Source: Halovulum marinum (GTDB lineage: Bacteria; Pseudomonadota; Alphaproteobacteria; Rhodobacterales; Rhodobacteraceae). Taken from it: DNA of 64,000 bases. Each line of letters opens with the position of its first letter. Within the stretch, counting starts at the first letter, position 1. Both the position numbers and the translations under genes were made by a program. Under the pieces are notes generated by a model. That model saw nothing but the letters and a program-made list of their open reading frames with translations. It was not told the DNA's origin and ran no database searches. Below, in pieces: positions 19,844-28,987 of this stretch. Location of the stretch: contig NZ_WIND01000006.1 of the NCBI RefSeq assembly GCF_009697225.1, positions 62,001 through 126,000 of the forward strand, written 5' to 3'.

Positions 19844-21022
19844 TCAGCCGTGGCGTTCCACCCAGACACGGCCGAACTCGCGTGTTTGCCGGTCATACCC
19901 CATGACGTCCTGCAAGGAAATGCCCGCCGTGGCGGCCGCCGCCGCCGGTCCCAGCGCGTCCAGCGCGTCGGCCACCAGGCGGCTCATGTCCAGAAAGCCG
20001 ATGCGCCGGTCCAGGAACGCGTCCAGCGCGACCTCCTTGGCGCCGTTGAACACCGCCCCGCTCAGCCCGCCCGCCGCCATCACCTGCCGCGCCAGACCCA
20101 GCGCCGGGAATCGCGCCGGATCCTCGGGCTCGAAGTCCAGCCGCGCCAGGCGGGCGAAATCCAGCCGCTCGACCGGCAGCGGCGCGCGCTCGGGGAAGTT
20201 CAGCGCGTAGCCGATCGCGCCGCGCATGTCCGACGGCCCCAGCTGGGCGATGATCGAGCCGTCGGCGAAGCCAACCATCGAGTGGATGATCGACTGCGGG
20301 TGCACCACCACCTCGATCCGCCCGGGCGGGATGCCGAACAGCACCTGCGCCTCGACCATCTCGAGCGCCTTGTTGAACATGGTGGCGCTGTCGACCGAGA
20401 TCCGCAGCCCCATGTCCCAGTTCGGGTGCGCGCGCGCCTCGTCCGGGGTGGCGCGGGCCATCTCGGCCAGGGTGCGGGTGCGGAACGGCCCGCCCGAGGC
20501 GGTCAGCAGCAGCCGCTCGATCCCGGCGCGGTCCTCGCCGCGCAGCGCCTGGAAGATGGCGCTGTGCTCGCTGTCCACCGGGATCAGCGTGGTGCCGTGC
20601 GCGGCGCAGGCGTCCAGCAGCAGCGGCCCGGCGCAGACCAGGCTTTCCTTGTTCGCCAGTGCCAGCACGCCGCCGTGGCGCGCCGCCGCCAGCCCCGGCG
20701 CCAGGCCGGCGGCGCCGACGATCGCCGACATCGCCCAGTCCGCCGGGCGACGCGCGGCCTCGAGCAGCGCATCGGCGCCGGCGGCGGTCTCGATCCCGGT
20801 GCCGGCCAGCGCCTCGGCCAGATCCGGCCCGCGCGCGTCGTCGGCGGTCACCGCCAGCCCGGCGCGCAGCGCGCGCGCCTGTTCGGCCAGCAGCGGCAGG
20901 TTGCCGGCGCCGGTCAGCGCGACGACCTCGTAGGCCTCGGGACCGCCCTGGCGCAGCAGCAGCTCGACCGTGTTCTGCCCGATCGAGCCGGTGCTGCCGA
21001 AGATCGCGACACGGCGGCGCAT
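19844..21022 (-). CDS. dxr: 1-deoxy-D-xylulose 5-phosphate reductoisomerase
   Basis: Dxr makes methylerythritol phosphate, the committed step of the MEP isoprenoid pathway. The 392-residue protein has the NADPH-binding G-S-T-G-S-I-G at the N-terminus and L-A-N-K-E-S-L. Metal and substrate motifs are P-V-D-S-E-H-S-A-I-F and the block N-W-D-M-G with S-A-T-M-F-N-K. It feeds UppS, which is encoded two genes upstream in the same transcription unit. Confidence 0.96.
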   Translation of the reverse strand: MRRRVAIFGSTGSIGQNTVELLLRQGGPEAYEVVALTGAGNLPLLAEQARALRAGLAVTADDARGPDLAEALAGTGIETAAGADALLEAARRPADWAMSAIVGAAGLAPGLAAARHGGVLALANKESLVCAGPLLLDACAAHGTTLIPVDSEHSAIFQALRGEDRAGIERLLLTASGGPFRTRTLAEMARATPDEARAHPNWDMGLRISVDSATMFNKALEMVEAQVLFGIPPGRIEVVVHPQSIIHSMVGFADGSIIAQLGPSDMRGAIGYALNFPERAPLPVERLDFARLARLDFEPEDPARFPALGLARQVMAAGGLSGAVFNGAKEVALDAFLDRRIGFLDMSRLVADALDALGPAAAAATAGISLQDVMGYDRQTREFGRVWVERHG

Positions 21023-21026
21023 GGCG

Positions 21027-21899
21027 CTAGCCCCCCGCCACGCCGGCCAGCGTCAGCAGCGCATAGGCCCAGAGCGCGCCGATCAGCCCGTCGAACCGGT
21101 CCAGCAGCCCGCCGTGGCCGGGGATGATGCTGGAGCTGTCCTTGACGCCGAAGCGCCGCTTGATCCAGCTTTCCAGCAGATCGCCGGCCTGGCTGGCAAT
21201 CGCCAGCACCGCCGACAGCGCCACCAGCCAGGGCAGCGTCACCTGGCCGGCAAAATAGAACCCGGCGCCGACCGCGACCGCCAGCACCAGCCCGCCGATC
21301 GCCCCGGCCCAGGTCTTGTTCGGGCTGACCTTCGGCCACAGCTTCGGCCCGCCGATCAGCCGGCCGGCGAAATAGGCGCCGGCGTCGGCGGCGATCACCA
21401 CCGAGACCAGCCACAGCACCAGCGGGAAGCCGAATTCCGGGTGCCGCCGCATCTCGACCAGAAGCGCCATCGCCACCGAGATGTAGACGATCCCGGCGGC
21501 CATCCAGAAGGTGTGGCCGCGCCGCACCAGCAGCACCGGGATCACCCCGGCGGGCAGCAGCACCAGCCCGACCCAGAGGCTGTGGAAGCCGGTGACGACG
21601 ATGCTGGCGCCGCCGGCCGTGATCGCGCACCACATCGCCGGATCCTTCAGGCTGAGGCGCGGCGTCAGCATCCGCCGCAACTCCCAGATCATCAGCCCGG
21701 TGCCCAGCGTGACCAGCGCGGTGACCCAGACGCCGCCCTGCCAGAAGTCGATCAGCGCGATCGCGATCAGCACGATCGCCGAGGCCAGCCGCACGCCCAG
21801 GTCGGGATAGGCCCGGATCGGCCGCGGCGGAACCGAACCGGGGTCCGCCGCATGGTCCGATCCGCGCTGATCCGGGGTCTCGTCGGGGCCGCCGGTCAT
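21027..21899 (-). CDS. cdsA: Phosphatidate cytidylyltransferase
   Basis: CdsA makes CDP-diacylglycerol, the precursor of all phospholipids. The 290-residue protein has a soluble Pro-rich N-terminus and about seven or eight membrane helices. The family signature runs from S-P-N-K-T-W through S-W-I-K-R-R-F-G-V-K-D to P-G-H-G-G-L-L-D-R-F-D. The ATG at 21899 overlaps the uppS stop (ATGA) and removes a long spurious extension. Confidence 0.95.
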   Translation of the reverse strand: MTGGPDETPDQRGSDHAADPGSVPPRPIRAYPDLGVRLASAIVLIAIALIDFWQGGVWVTALVTLGTGLMIWELRRMLTPRLSLKDPAMWCAITAGGASIVVTGFHSLWVGLVLLPAGVIPVLLVRRGHTFWMAAGIVYISVAMALLVEMRRHPEFGFPLVLWLVSVVIAADAGAYFAGRLIGGPKLWPKVSPNKTWAGAIGGLVLAVAVGAGFYFAGQVTLPWLVALSAVLAIASQAGDLLESWIKRRFGVKDSSSIIPGHGGLLDRFDGLIGALWAYALLTLAGVAGG

Positions 21900-22627
21900 T
21901 CCGCCACGGCGCCGTAGCGGCGCTCGCGCTGGCCGTAGCGCTCGACGCAGCCGGCCAGCATTTCCGGGGTGAAGTCGGGCCAGCACACGTCGAGGAACTC
22001 GTACTCGGCATAGGCCGCCTGCCACAGCAGGAAGTTCGACACCCGCACCTCGCCCGAGGTGCGCAGCACCAGGTCGGGGTCCGGCAACCCGGCGGTGTCC
22101 ATGAATCCGTCCAGCACCGCCTCGTCCAGCTGCGCGGCGGCCATCTCGCCGCGCTCGACCGCCAGCGCGGCGCGGCCGGCGGCGCGGGCGATCTCGTCAC
22201 GGCCGCCGTAGTCGATGGCGACGGTGACGTGCAGCTCGGTGAAGCGCGCGGTCTCGTCCTCGAGCCAGCCCATCAGCTCCTGCAGGTCCCGGTCCAGCCG
22301 GTGCCGGTTGCCGATGAACCGGACCCGCACGCCGGCCTCGATCAGCTTGACGCTTTCCTTGCGGATGTAGCGCCGGAACAGCCGCATCAGCCCCGACACC
22401 TCGTCCGAGGAGCGGCGCCAGTTCTCGGTCGAGAAGGCATAGAGCGTCAGATGCGTGATCCCGAGGTCGGGGCAGGCCTTGAGGATGCCGCGCAGCCGCT
22501 CCACGCCGCGGGCGTGGCCGGCGAGGCGCGGCATGCCGCGGCGCAGGGCCCAGCGGCCGTTGCCGTCCATGATGATGGCGACATGCCGGGGCTGCGGTCG
22601 ACGATGCAGGGCGCGGGTGTTGGGCAT
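21896..22627 (-). CDS. uppS: Undecaprenyl diphosphate synthase
   Basis: UppS adds eight isoprene units to farnesyl diphosphate to make the lipid carrier for peptidoglycan and O-antigen. The 243-residue cis-prenyltransferase has H-V-A-I-I-M-D-G-N-G-R-W-A (catalytic Asp21), the Y-A-F-S-T-E-N-W block and the C-terminal R-T-S-G-E-x-R-V-S-N-F motif. It is placed between frr and cdsA, coupled to the latter. Confidence 0.96.
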   Translation of the reverse strand: MPNTRALHRRPQPRHVAIIMDGNGRWALRRGMPRLAGHARGVERLRGILKACPDLGITHLTLYAFSTENWRRSSDEVSGLMRLFRRYIRKESVKLIEAGVRVRFIGNRHRLDRDLQELMGWLEDETARFTELHVTVAIDYGGRDEIARAAGRAALAVERGEMAAAQLDEAVLDGFMDTAGLPDPDLVLRTSGEVRVSNFLLWQAAYAEYEFLDVCWPDFTPEMLAGCVERYGQRERRYGAVAE

Positions 22628-22644
22628 TGCGAGGGCCAGGCAGG

Positions 22645-23211
22645 TCAGACCTGCATGATCTCTTCCTGCTTCGCCTCGAGCGCGGCGTCGATCTTCTTGA
22701 TCTCGGCGTCGGTCAGCTGCTGGATCTCGTCCTCGTAGAGCTTGGCCTCGTCCTCGCCGATCTCGCCCTTGATCTTCTTCAGCTGGTCCATGCCGTCGCG
22801 GCGCACGTTGCGCACCGCGATGCGGGCCTGCTCGGCGTACTGCCCGGCCAGCTTGGCCAGTTCCCGGCGGCGTTCCTCGTTCAGCTCGGGGATCGGCAGG
22901 CGCAGCGTGGTGCCGTCCATCACCGGGTTGATGCCCAGACCGGAATTGCGGATCGCCTTGTCGACCACGTTCACCAGGCTCTTGTCCCAGACGTTCACCG
23001 TGACCATCCGCGACTCGGGCACGTTGATCGTCGCCACCTGGTTCAGCGGCGTCGGCGTGCCGTAGGCCTCGACCGTCACCGGGTCCAGCATCGACGCCGA
23101 GGCCCGCCCGGTGCGCAGCGAGGCGAACTCGTGCCGCAGCGCGGCCAGCGCCCCGTCCATGCGCTTTTCCAGCGCGTCCAGATCGACTTCGTCGGTATTG
23201 TCGTCGCTCAT
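22645..23211 (-). CDS. frr: Ribosome recycling factor
   Basis: RRF splits post-termination ribosomes together with EF-G. The 188-residue protein matches the family length. It has [11 protein letters not shown] near residue 35, the [14 protein letters not shown] block, and a long helical bundle ending with I-Q-Q-L-T-D. It follows pyrH by 13 bases, a pairing conserved across bacteria. Confidence 0.97.
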   Translation of the reverse strand: MSDDNTDEVDLDALEKRMDGALAALRHEFASLRTGRASASMLDPVTVEAYGTPTPLNQVATINVPESRMVTVNVWDKSLVNVVDKAIRNSGLGINPVMDGTTLRLPIPELNEERRRELAKLAGQYAEQARIAVRNVRRDGMDQLKKIKGEIGEDEAKLYEDEIQQLTDAEIKKIDAALEAKQEEIMQV

Positions 23212-23224
23212 TCTTCCTGCTCCT

Positions 23225-23995
23225 TCAGGCGCTCGCAGCGGCGCCCAGCACCTCGGGCTCTTTCGGCCCGACGACAGTATACTTGCCCCGACCCAGCACC
23301 ACGCCGGCCAGCCCGTCGGGCGCGTTCAGCGAGAATACCACGATCGGCAGCCGGTTCTCGCGCGCCAGCGCGATCGCCGCGGCGTCCATCACCCGCAGGT
23401 TCTTGGCCAGCACCTCGTCATAGCTGATGCGGGAATAGAACTTGGCCTCCGGGTTGGTCTTCGGGTCGCTGTCGTAGACCCCGTCGACCTGCGTGCCCTT
23501 GAAGATCGCCTTGCAGCGCATCTCCGAAGCGCGCAGCGTCGCCGCGGTGTCGGTGGTGAAGAACGGGTTGCCGGTGCCGGCGGCGAAGATCACCACGCGC
23601 TTCTTTTCCAGGTGCCGCACCGCGCGGCGGCGGATGTAGGGCTCGCACACCTGGTCCATCGGGATCGCCGATACCACGCGGGTGAACACGCCCAGCGTCT
23701 CCAGCGCCGACTGCATCGCCAGCGCGTTCATCACCGTCGCCAGCATGCCCATGTAGTCGGCGGTCGTGCGCTCCATGCCCTGGGCGCTGCCCTGCAGGCC
23801 GCGGAAGATGTTGCCGCCGCCGATCACCATGCAGATCTCGACACCCAGATCGTGCAGCTTCTTGACCTCGCCGGCCAGCCGCTCGACCGTGGGCGGATGC
23901 AGGCCGAAACCCTGGGGGCCCATCAACGCCTCGCCCGACACCTTGAGCATCACCCGCTCGTACGTCGGAATCGGTGCGTTTTCGGCCACTGTCAT
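23225..23995 (-). CDS. pyrH: Uridylate kinase
   Basis: PyrH phosphorylates UMP to UDP for nucleotide, peptidoglycan and RNA synthesis. The 256-residue amino-acid-kinase-fold protein has [18 protein letters not shown] and [28 protein letters not shown] lines the active site. It is the first gene of the pyrH-frr-uppS-cdsA-dxr-rseP-bamA run and is divergent from the gene at 24226. rpsB-tsf, normally just upstream, lies 5 kb away. Confidence 0.97.
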   Translation of the reverse strand: MTVAENAPIPTYERVMLKVSGEALMGPQGFGLHPPTVERLAGEVKKLHDLGVEICMVIGGGNIFRGLQGSAQGMERTTADYMGMLATVMNALAMQSALETLGVFTRVVSAIPMDQVCEPYIRRRAVRHLEKKRVVIFAAGTGNPFFTTDTAATLRASEMRCKAIFKGTQVDGVYDSDPKTNPEAKFYSRISYDEVLAKNLRVMDAAAIALARENRLPIVVFSLNAPDGLAGVVLGRGKYTVVGPKEPEVLGAAASA

Positions 23996-24225
23996 GTTCT
24001 CCTGCTCCGCCCGCTGTTGTCGGCGCCGCTAAAATGTCGGAAATCGCCGGGCGGTTCAACGTCGAAACGGCGCGGATTCGGGAATACCGCGGGAATGGGC
24101 GACGTTGGCGCTTGATCCTCGGCCGGAAGTCCCGAATCCTCGGACCCGGGCGCGCGGCGCGCGGCGGGGATTCCGGCGCGGATTCCGGCCGTCGCGAGGG
24201 CCGCAGCGCGAAGGGGGACGACGAC

Positions 24226-26514
24226 ATGGCAGACCTGAACAGGGCGGAACGCGGAGCGCGCCGCCGCCGCACCGGGGCCGCCGTGCCGGTCACGCGGGCG
24301 GCCGCCATGCTGGCCGGGCTGCTGGCCACGCAGCTGGCCACTGCCGCGCAGGCGCAGGAAACTGCCGCGCAGGCGCAGGAAGCGGCGCCGACGTCGCCGC
24401 AGGTGCTGCTGGAGACGCCCGCGGGCGGGGTGTCGGTCAGCGGCCGGCTGCTGTCCTACGCGCACGGGGTCTACACGATCGCCACCGGGCTGGGCGAGCT
24501 GACGCTCGCCGCCGACGCGCTGCGCTGCAGCGGCCCGGCCTGCCCCGATCTGCCGCCGCCGGCGGCGGCGGAGACGCCGGCCGAATCGGCGGAGGGCGGC
24601 GTCACGCTGCGCAGCAGGTCCGGCTCGGTCCGACTGCGCGGGCTGATCCAGGCACAGGACGCGCGGACGCTCACCCTGGCAACGGTCGCCGGCCCGGTAA
24701 CCGTGCCGCTGGCACTGGTGCAATGCGCCGGCGAAGGCTGCCCGCAGACCGGCTGGCCAAGGCTGGCCGAGGCAGCGCCGTCCGCAGGCGAAGACGCACC
24801 CGACATGACCCTCGGGCTCTCCGAAGCCGACGCCGTGGACGACATCGGGAACGATGCCGACGCCACCGCCGACCGCAACGCCGACGCCGCGCCCGATTCC
24901 GGCGAGGACGCCGAGACAGTGCCACAAGATGCCGGGCCACAAGATGACGGGCCACAAGATGCCGGGCCACAAGATGATGGGACACCGGACGCCGCGCCAC
25001 CGGATGACGCGCCAGAAGACGACGCACCACGAGACGCCGCGCCACCGGACGACGCGCCACCGGACGACGGGCCGAAGGCCGATGCGCCCGCAGGCCCGCC
25101 GGCATCCGGACCGGAGGCTCCCGCCGCCGCCGGCACCGCGCCGCCGCCCGCAGGGGCAGCGGACCCTCCGGCCGATGCCGCGGACGGGCCGGAACCGGCG
25201 GCGCCGGCCGCACCCGCCGGGATCGCACCGCCGGCGCGTCAGGTGGTCGTGGCCGGGCCGGACTTCGCCGTCGATCCGCTGCTGCCGGCGCTGGCGGCGG
25301 GCATCGCCGGCCACGGCGGGCTGCAGGCCGGAAGCGCCAGCGCCCTGCCCGGCCCCGAGGTGCCGGTCGGAACCCGGGCCGTGCCGCTGACGCGGGACGG
25401 CGGTGCGGCGGAGGCGCTGCTGGTCGCGCGCCCCGCGGCGACGGCGGCGCAGGCGCAGGCCCTGCTCGACGCCGGCGCGGCCGACGGCTACCTGTGGCCG
25501 CTGCCCACGGTGGCAGCCGGCGCGTCGGACGGCGGCGGGCCGGTGGTGGCGCATGACGCGCTGGTGGCGCTGGTGCACCCGGACAACCCGGTGCGGGGCC
25601 TGACCCTTGCGCAGCTGCGCGCGGTGATCGCGGGGCAGGTTCCCGACTGGAGCGAGCTGGACGGCGCGCCGGGTCCGGTGACGCTGGTCGGGCTGCCGGC
25701 GGATCATCCGCTGTCCGGGCTGCGCGACGCGATGCTGCTGGCGAACACCGGCATCCGCGCGGCGGTGCCGCTGATCCAGGTCGAGACCGTCGCCGCGCTG
25801 GCCGCCGAGGTCGCGCGCGATCCGGCCGCCATCGGCCTGGGCACGCTGGCGCTGGCGGCGCCGGCGCGGGCGCTGCCGCTGGTGTCGGACTGCGGTTTCG
25901 CACTGCCGGCGGACGCGACGACGGTGCGCACCGGCGCCTATCCGCTGGGCTTCTCGATCGCGCTGACGGCCGCGCCGCGGGATCCGCTGGCCGAGGCGGC
26001 GCTGGCCGCGCTGCAAACGCCCGATGCCGCCGCCGGGCTGATCGCGGCGGGGATGGAACCGGGGCCGCTGTCGGCGCTTCAGGCCCGGCTGGAGACGGCG
26101 CTGGAGGCGAGCACCGAGGCACGGCGGCGGGCGGTGCTGGAGCGGGCGCTGGCGAACGTCGCCGTATCGCGCCGGCTGCCGGTCGAGATCCGCTTCCAGG
26201 CCGGCAGCAACCGGCTGACGCCGGAGGCCGAGACGGCACTGGCGCGGGTGGCCGACTTCGCCGCCGATCACGAGCCGCCCGAGCTGTTCCTGATCGGCCA
26301 TGCCGAGGACGCCGGCGATCCGGTGCGCAGCCTGGAGCTGAGCCGGCTGGCCGCGCGCCTGGTGCGCCAGATGCTCGCCCGTCTCGACGACGGCGGCCGG
26401 ATGGATCACACCCTGGTCCGCGCCGTCGGCCTGGGCGCGCTGGCGCCCGAAAGCTGCGGCGCCGACGCCGGCGGCGCCGCCGATCGCCGGGTCGAGGTCT
26501 GGGTGCGCGGCTGA
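24226..26514 (+). CDS. PstS-like substrate-binding / OmpA domain fusion protein
   Basis: The 762-residue protein is predicted to be exported (hydrophobic segment about 18-42, A-Q-A-Q site). Two similar small modules follow (about 65-110 and 130-180), each a beta-rich repeat ending in a Cys-x-Gly-x-x-Cys-Pro pair. An acidic Pro/Asp linker of ten tandem pentapeptides comes next (about 232-281). A phosphate-binding-protein-like domain (about 340-620; L-V-A-L-V-H-P-D-N-P, G-L-T-L-A-Q-L-R-A-V-I-A-G) precedes a C-terminal OmpA peptidoglycan-binding domain (I-R-F-Q-A-G-S-N-R-L ... R-L-A-A-R-L-V). Similar fusions are known in Rhodobacteraceae, but their ligand is unknown. It stands alone, divergent from pyrH, with no ABC permease genes nearby. 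Confidence 0.8.
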   Translation: MADLNRAERGARRRRTGAAVPVTRAAAMLAGLLATQLATAAQAQETAAQAQEAAPTSPQVLLETPAGGVSVSGRLLSYAHGVYTIATGLGELTLAADALRCSGPACPDLPPPAAAETPAESAEGGVTLRSRSGSVRLRGLIQAQDARTLTLATVAGPVTVPLALVQCAGEGCPQTGWPRLAEAAPSAGEDAPDMTLGLSEADAVDDIGNDADATADRNADAAPDSGEDAETVPQDAGPQDDGPQDAGPQDDGTPDAAPPDDAPEDDAPRDAAPPDDAPPDDGPKADAPAGPPASGPEAPAAAGTAPPPAGAADPPADAADGPEPAAPAAPAGIAPPARQVVVAGPDFAVDPLLPALAAGIAGHGGLQAGSASALPGPEVPVGTRAVPLTRDGGAAEALLVARPAATAAQAQALLDAGAADGYLWPLPTVAAGASDGGGPVVAHDALVALVHPDNPVRGLTLAQLRAVIAGQVPDWSELDGAPGPVTLVGLPADHPLSGLRDAMLLANTGIRAAVPLIQVETVAALAAEVARDPAAIGLGTLALAAPARALPLVSDCGFALPADATTVRTGAYPLGFSIALTAAPRDPLAEAALAALQTPDAAAGLIAAGMEPGPLSALQARLETALEASTEARRRAVLERALANVAVSRRLPVEIRFQAGSNRLTPEAETALARVADFAADHEPPELFLIGHAEDAGDPVRSLELSRLAARLVRQMLARLDDGGRMDHTLVRAVGLGALAPESCGADAGGAADRRVEVWVRG
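24921..25070 (+). repeat. Ten 15-bp tandem units coding an acidic Pro/Asp linker
   Basis: Units follow the pattern CCACAAGATGCCGGG and variants, in phase with the reading frame. They encode pentapeptides of the type P-Q-D-A-G, P-Q-D-D-G, P-P-D-D-A. The first four copies are nearly identical and the last six have drifted, which suggests recent expansion at one end. The repeat lengthens the linker between the Cys modules and the binding domain. Confidence 0.85.
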
Positions 26515-26531
26515 CCGGACCTGACCCGGGA

Positions 26532-26577
26532 CAGCCGGGGCTCAGCCGGGGTTCAGCCGGGGCTCAGCCGGGGCTCA
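26532..26577. repeat. Four 11-bp tandem copies of CAGCCGGGGCT
   Basis: The copies start at 26532, 26543, 26554 and 26565; the second has one T for C change. They fill the gap between the ends of the OmpA fusion gene and the convergent creatinase gene, and the last copy supplies the creatinase stop codon. Confidence 0.8.
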
Positions 26578-27795
26578 GGCGGCGATCACGTTCGCCTCGG
26601 GGCCGTAGGGAAATCCGGTGAGGTTCTCGGCGCCTTCCGGCGTGACCACCAGGATGTCGTGCTCGCGGTAGCCGCCGGCGCCGGGCCGGCCCTCGGGCAC
26701 CCAGAGCATCGGCTCCATCGACACCACCATGCCCGGCTCCAGCACGGTGTCGATGTCCTCGCGCAGCTCCAGCCCGGCCTCGCGGCCGTAGTAGTGGCTG
26801 AGGATGCCGAAGGAATGGCCGTAGCCGAAGCTGCGATGCTGCAGCAGCCCCTCGCCGGCAAGGAACCGGTTCAGCTCGGCGCAGATCTCGGCGCAGCGGG
26901 CGCCGGGGCGGAGCAACGACAGGCCCAGCTCGTGCGCGGCGACGTTGGCGCGCCACAGCCGCAGCGTCTCGGCGTCGGGCGCGCCCAGGTGCAGCGTGCG
27001 CTCGAGCGCGGTGTAGTAGCCCGAGATCATCGGAAAGGCGTTCAGGCTGAGCAGATCGCCCGGGCGCAGCGCGCGGGTGGTCACCGGGTTGTGCGCGCCG
27101 TCGGTGTTCGGGCCGGACTGGAACCAGACCCAGCTGTCGCGCAGCTCGCTGCCCGGATGGGCGCGGGCGATCTCGGCTTCGATCGCGTCGCGGCCGGCCA
27201 TGGCGACGTCGATCTCGCGCGCGCCGGGGCGGATCGCGTCGCGGATCGCCGCGCCGCCCAGATCGGCGATCCGCGCGCCCTCGCGGATCAGCGCGATCTC
27301 GGCCGGCGACTTGCGCATCCGCGCCGCGGCGGTCGCCGGCGCGATGTCGCACAGCTGCAGCGGGCCGCAGATCCGGTCCAGCGCGTCGCGCGCGGCCAGG
27401 GTCAGATGATCGCCCTCGATGCCCAGCCGGCCGGGGGCGCCGACCAGCGCCGCCACCGCCCGCCAGAAGTTGTCGCGCTGCCAGTCGGTGTAGATCACGT
27501 TTTCGCAGTGCGAGCGTCGCCACGGCTGGCCGCCATCGATGTTGGCGCTGACCGTGGTGCAGCCGTCCGCGGTGACCACGCAGCCGTAGGGCCGGCCGAA
27601 GCTGCAGTACAGGAACCCGGTGTAATAGGCGATGTTGTGCATCGAGGTCAGCAGCACCGCCGGCAGATCGTGCCGGTCCATGATGCCGCGCAACGCGGCC
27701 AGCCGCCGCGCATACTCAGGCGCGTCGAACGGCAGCGGCGCCCTGGCGCCGTTGTGGCAGGTGAAGCGGTCGGGGCGTTCGGGGGTCTGAAGCAT
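26575..27795 (-). CDS. Creatinase (creatine amidinohydrolase), M24 family
   Basis: Creatinase hydrolyses creatine to sarcosine and urea. The 406-residue protein has the two-domain pita-bread fold and matches Pseudomonas creatinase (403 residues) closely. Shared blocks are H-N-I-x-Y-Y near 53-58, L-Y-C-S-F-G-R-P-Y (62-70), N-I-D-G-G-Q-P-W-R-R (85-94) and D-G-A-H-N-P-V-T-T-R with the catalytic His235. G-Y-G-H-S-F-G and G-M-V-V-S-M-E-P-M follow. M24 metal ligands are replaced, as in true creatinases. The ATG at 27795 gives a start aligned with known creatinases. No creatininase, sarcosine oxidase or transporter gene is adjacent, so the rest of the pathway must be elsewhere. Confidence 0.93.
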   Translation of the reverse strand: MLQTPERPDRFTCHNGARAPLPFDAPEYARRLAALRGIMDRHDLPAVLLTSMHNIAYYTGFLYCSFGRPYGCVVTADGCTTVSANIDGGQPWRRSHCENVIYTDWQRDNFWRAVAALVGAPGRLGIEGDHLTLAARDALDRICGPLQLCDIAPATAAARMRKSPAEIALIREGARIADLGGAAIRDAIRPGAREIDVAMAGRDAIEAEIARAHPGSELRDSWVWFQSGPNTDGAHNPVTTRALRPGDLLSLNAFPMISGYYTALERTLHLGAPDAETLRLWRANVAAHELGLSLLRPGARCAEICAELNRFLAGEGLLQHRSFGYGHSFGILSHYYGREAGLELREDIDTVLEPGMVVSMEPMLWVPEGRPGAGGYREHDILVVTPEGAENLTGFPYGPEANVIAA

Positions 27796-28162
27796 GTCGC
27801 ATCCTCGTCCAGGGCCGGGCGGGACGCATCTGCCCGGCGCAGCATCCGGGCGTTCAGGACATAGGGTCGTCGCGGCGACAGGCGGTCGCGGCGGCGACTG
27901 CGCCCCGAAGGTCGCGGCGACGCCATCGCCGCACGGGGAGCGGGCGAACATTATCGCCGCCGGCCGCGCCGATCAAGCGTCGGCGGGCGGGTCGTGTGGC
28001 GGCCGGACCCGGCGCGCGCCGCGCATCAGCCAAAGTCAGCCGATCGCGGCGGCGCGGCGCCGGCGCGCTGGGAACTGACGGCTGGGCGCACTACGCGGTT
28101 CAGGGCCCTGCCCGCCGACAACCTTCGTCCAGTGCTGTGACGACAACCGGGGAAACCACGTC
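27796..28162. other. Intergenic region, no gene seen
   Basis: This 367-base divergent gap between creatinase and the surface-antigen gene is very GC-rich and holds loosely repeated GTCGCGGCGGCGAC-like words around 27865-27925. It presumably contains both promoters, but no convincing -35/-10 pair or operator was found. Confidence 0.5.
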
Positions 28163-28861
28163 TTGAAACCAGTGAACCTGTTCGCCCTCGCCCTCGCGTC
28201 CGTGACCGCCCTGGGCACCGTGGCCGCACCGCTGCCGGCCCAGGCCGACGCGCCCAAGATCAAGGTCGAGTCGAAGCACGACAAGTACAAGTACGAGTAC
28301 AAGGACGGCCGCTGCGAGTTCAAATACGAGATGAAGTACGGCAAGAACGAGGTGAAGCAGAAAAGCAAGGGCGACTGCTCGCACGTGGCGCGCTTTCCCC
28401 GCTTCGCGCCGCCATCCGCGCAGGTGGTGGCCGCGCCGCGCGCCGTGGTGCCCGCGCCGCGCCCGGCGGTCCGGCGCCGCGACTGCAACTCGGATGCGCT
28501 CGGCGCGCTGATCGGCGCGGGCATCGGCGCCGCCGCCGGCACCCGGGTCGGCGACGGCGACACGGTGACGGTCGTTGCCGGGACCGTGCTGGGCGGGCTG
28601 CTCGGCCGCGAGATCGGCGCGAAGATCGACGACCGGGACCGCCGCTGCATCGGCTCGGCGCTGGAATACGCCGAGCCCGGCCGCGCGTTCGAATTCGCCA
28701 ACCCGCAGACCGGGCTGGGGTATTTCCTGCGCCCGCTCGAGCGCGGGACGCGCGCCGGCAGCCCGTGCCGCGGCTTCGAGGCCAGGTTCGGCGACGGCCC
28801 GCTGCAACGCGGCACCGCCTGCCGCGAGGCCGGCGGCTGGAACATCGTCGAGCTGCGCTGA
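28163..28861 (+). CDS. Glycine-zipper surface antigen-like protein
   Basis: The 232-residue exported protein has a signal peptide (to about residue 29, P-A-Q-A-D). A Lys/Tyr-rich charged stretch (K-Y-K-Y-E-Y-K and similar) and a Pro/Ala/Val linker follow. A glycine zipper (G-A-L-I-G-A-G-I-G-A-A-A-G ... G-T-V-L-G-G-L-L-G-R-E-I-G) comes next. The C-terminal module with R-G-T-A-C-R-E-A-G-G-W resembles the RT0821/Lpp0805 surface-antigen family. The zipper suggests membrane insertion or oligomerisation. The start is uncertain: TTG at 28163 or GTG at 28172; either leaves a good signal peptide. Function unknown. Confidence 0.7.
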   Translation: MKPVNLFALALASVTALGTVAAPLPAQADAPKIKVESKHDKYKYEYKDGRCEFKYEMKYGKNEVKQKSKGDCSHVARFPRFAPPSAQVVAAPRAVVPAPRPAVRRRDCNSDALGALIGAGIGAAAGTRVGDGDTVTVVAGTVLGGLLGREIGAKIDDRDRRCIGSALEYAEPGRAFEFANPQTGLGYFLRPLERGTRAGSPCRGFEARFGDGPLQRGTACREAGGWNIVELR

Positions 28862-28922
28862 CCCCGCCTGCCGGCGCGAACCCGGCACCTGCGGCAAGGC
28901 CCCGGAAAATCCCGGACGCACG

Positions 28923-28950
28923 AAAAAGGGCCGCAGCAGTGCTGCGGCCC
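28923..28950 (-). terminator. Intrinsic terminator of the rpsB-tsf operon
   Basis: On the minus strand a perfect 10-bp stem (GGGCCGCAGC with GCTGCGGCCC, 28928-28937 and 28941-28950) with an ACT loop is followed by five T residues (28923-28927). It lies 38 bases after the tsf stop. Confidence 0.9.
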
Positions 28951-28987
28951 CGGAAATCTCGCAAGGTCCGGCGACGGCGGCCGGGGC

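Noticed and set aside
24921-25070. Regular 15-bp repeats as a CRISPR array
   Set aside because: Units are contiguous with no spacers, lie inside a coding frame and encode a regular pentapeptide. They are a coding tandem repeat.
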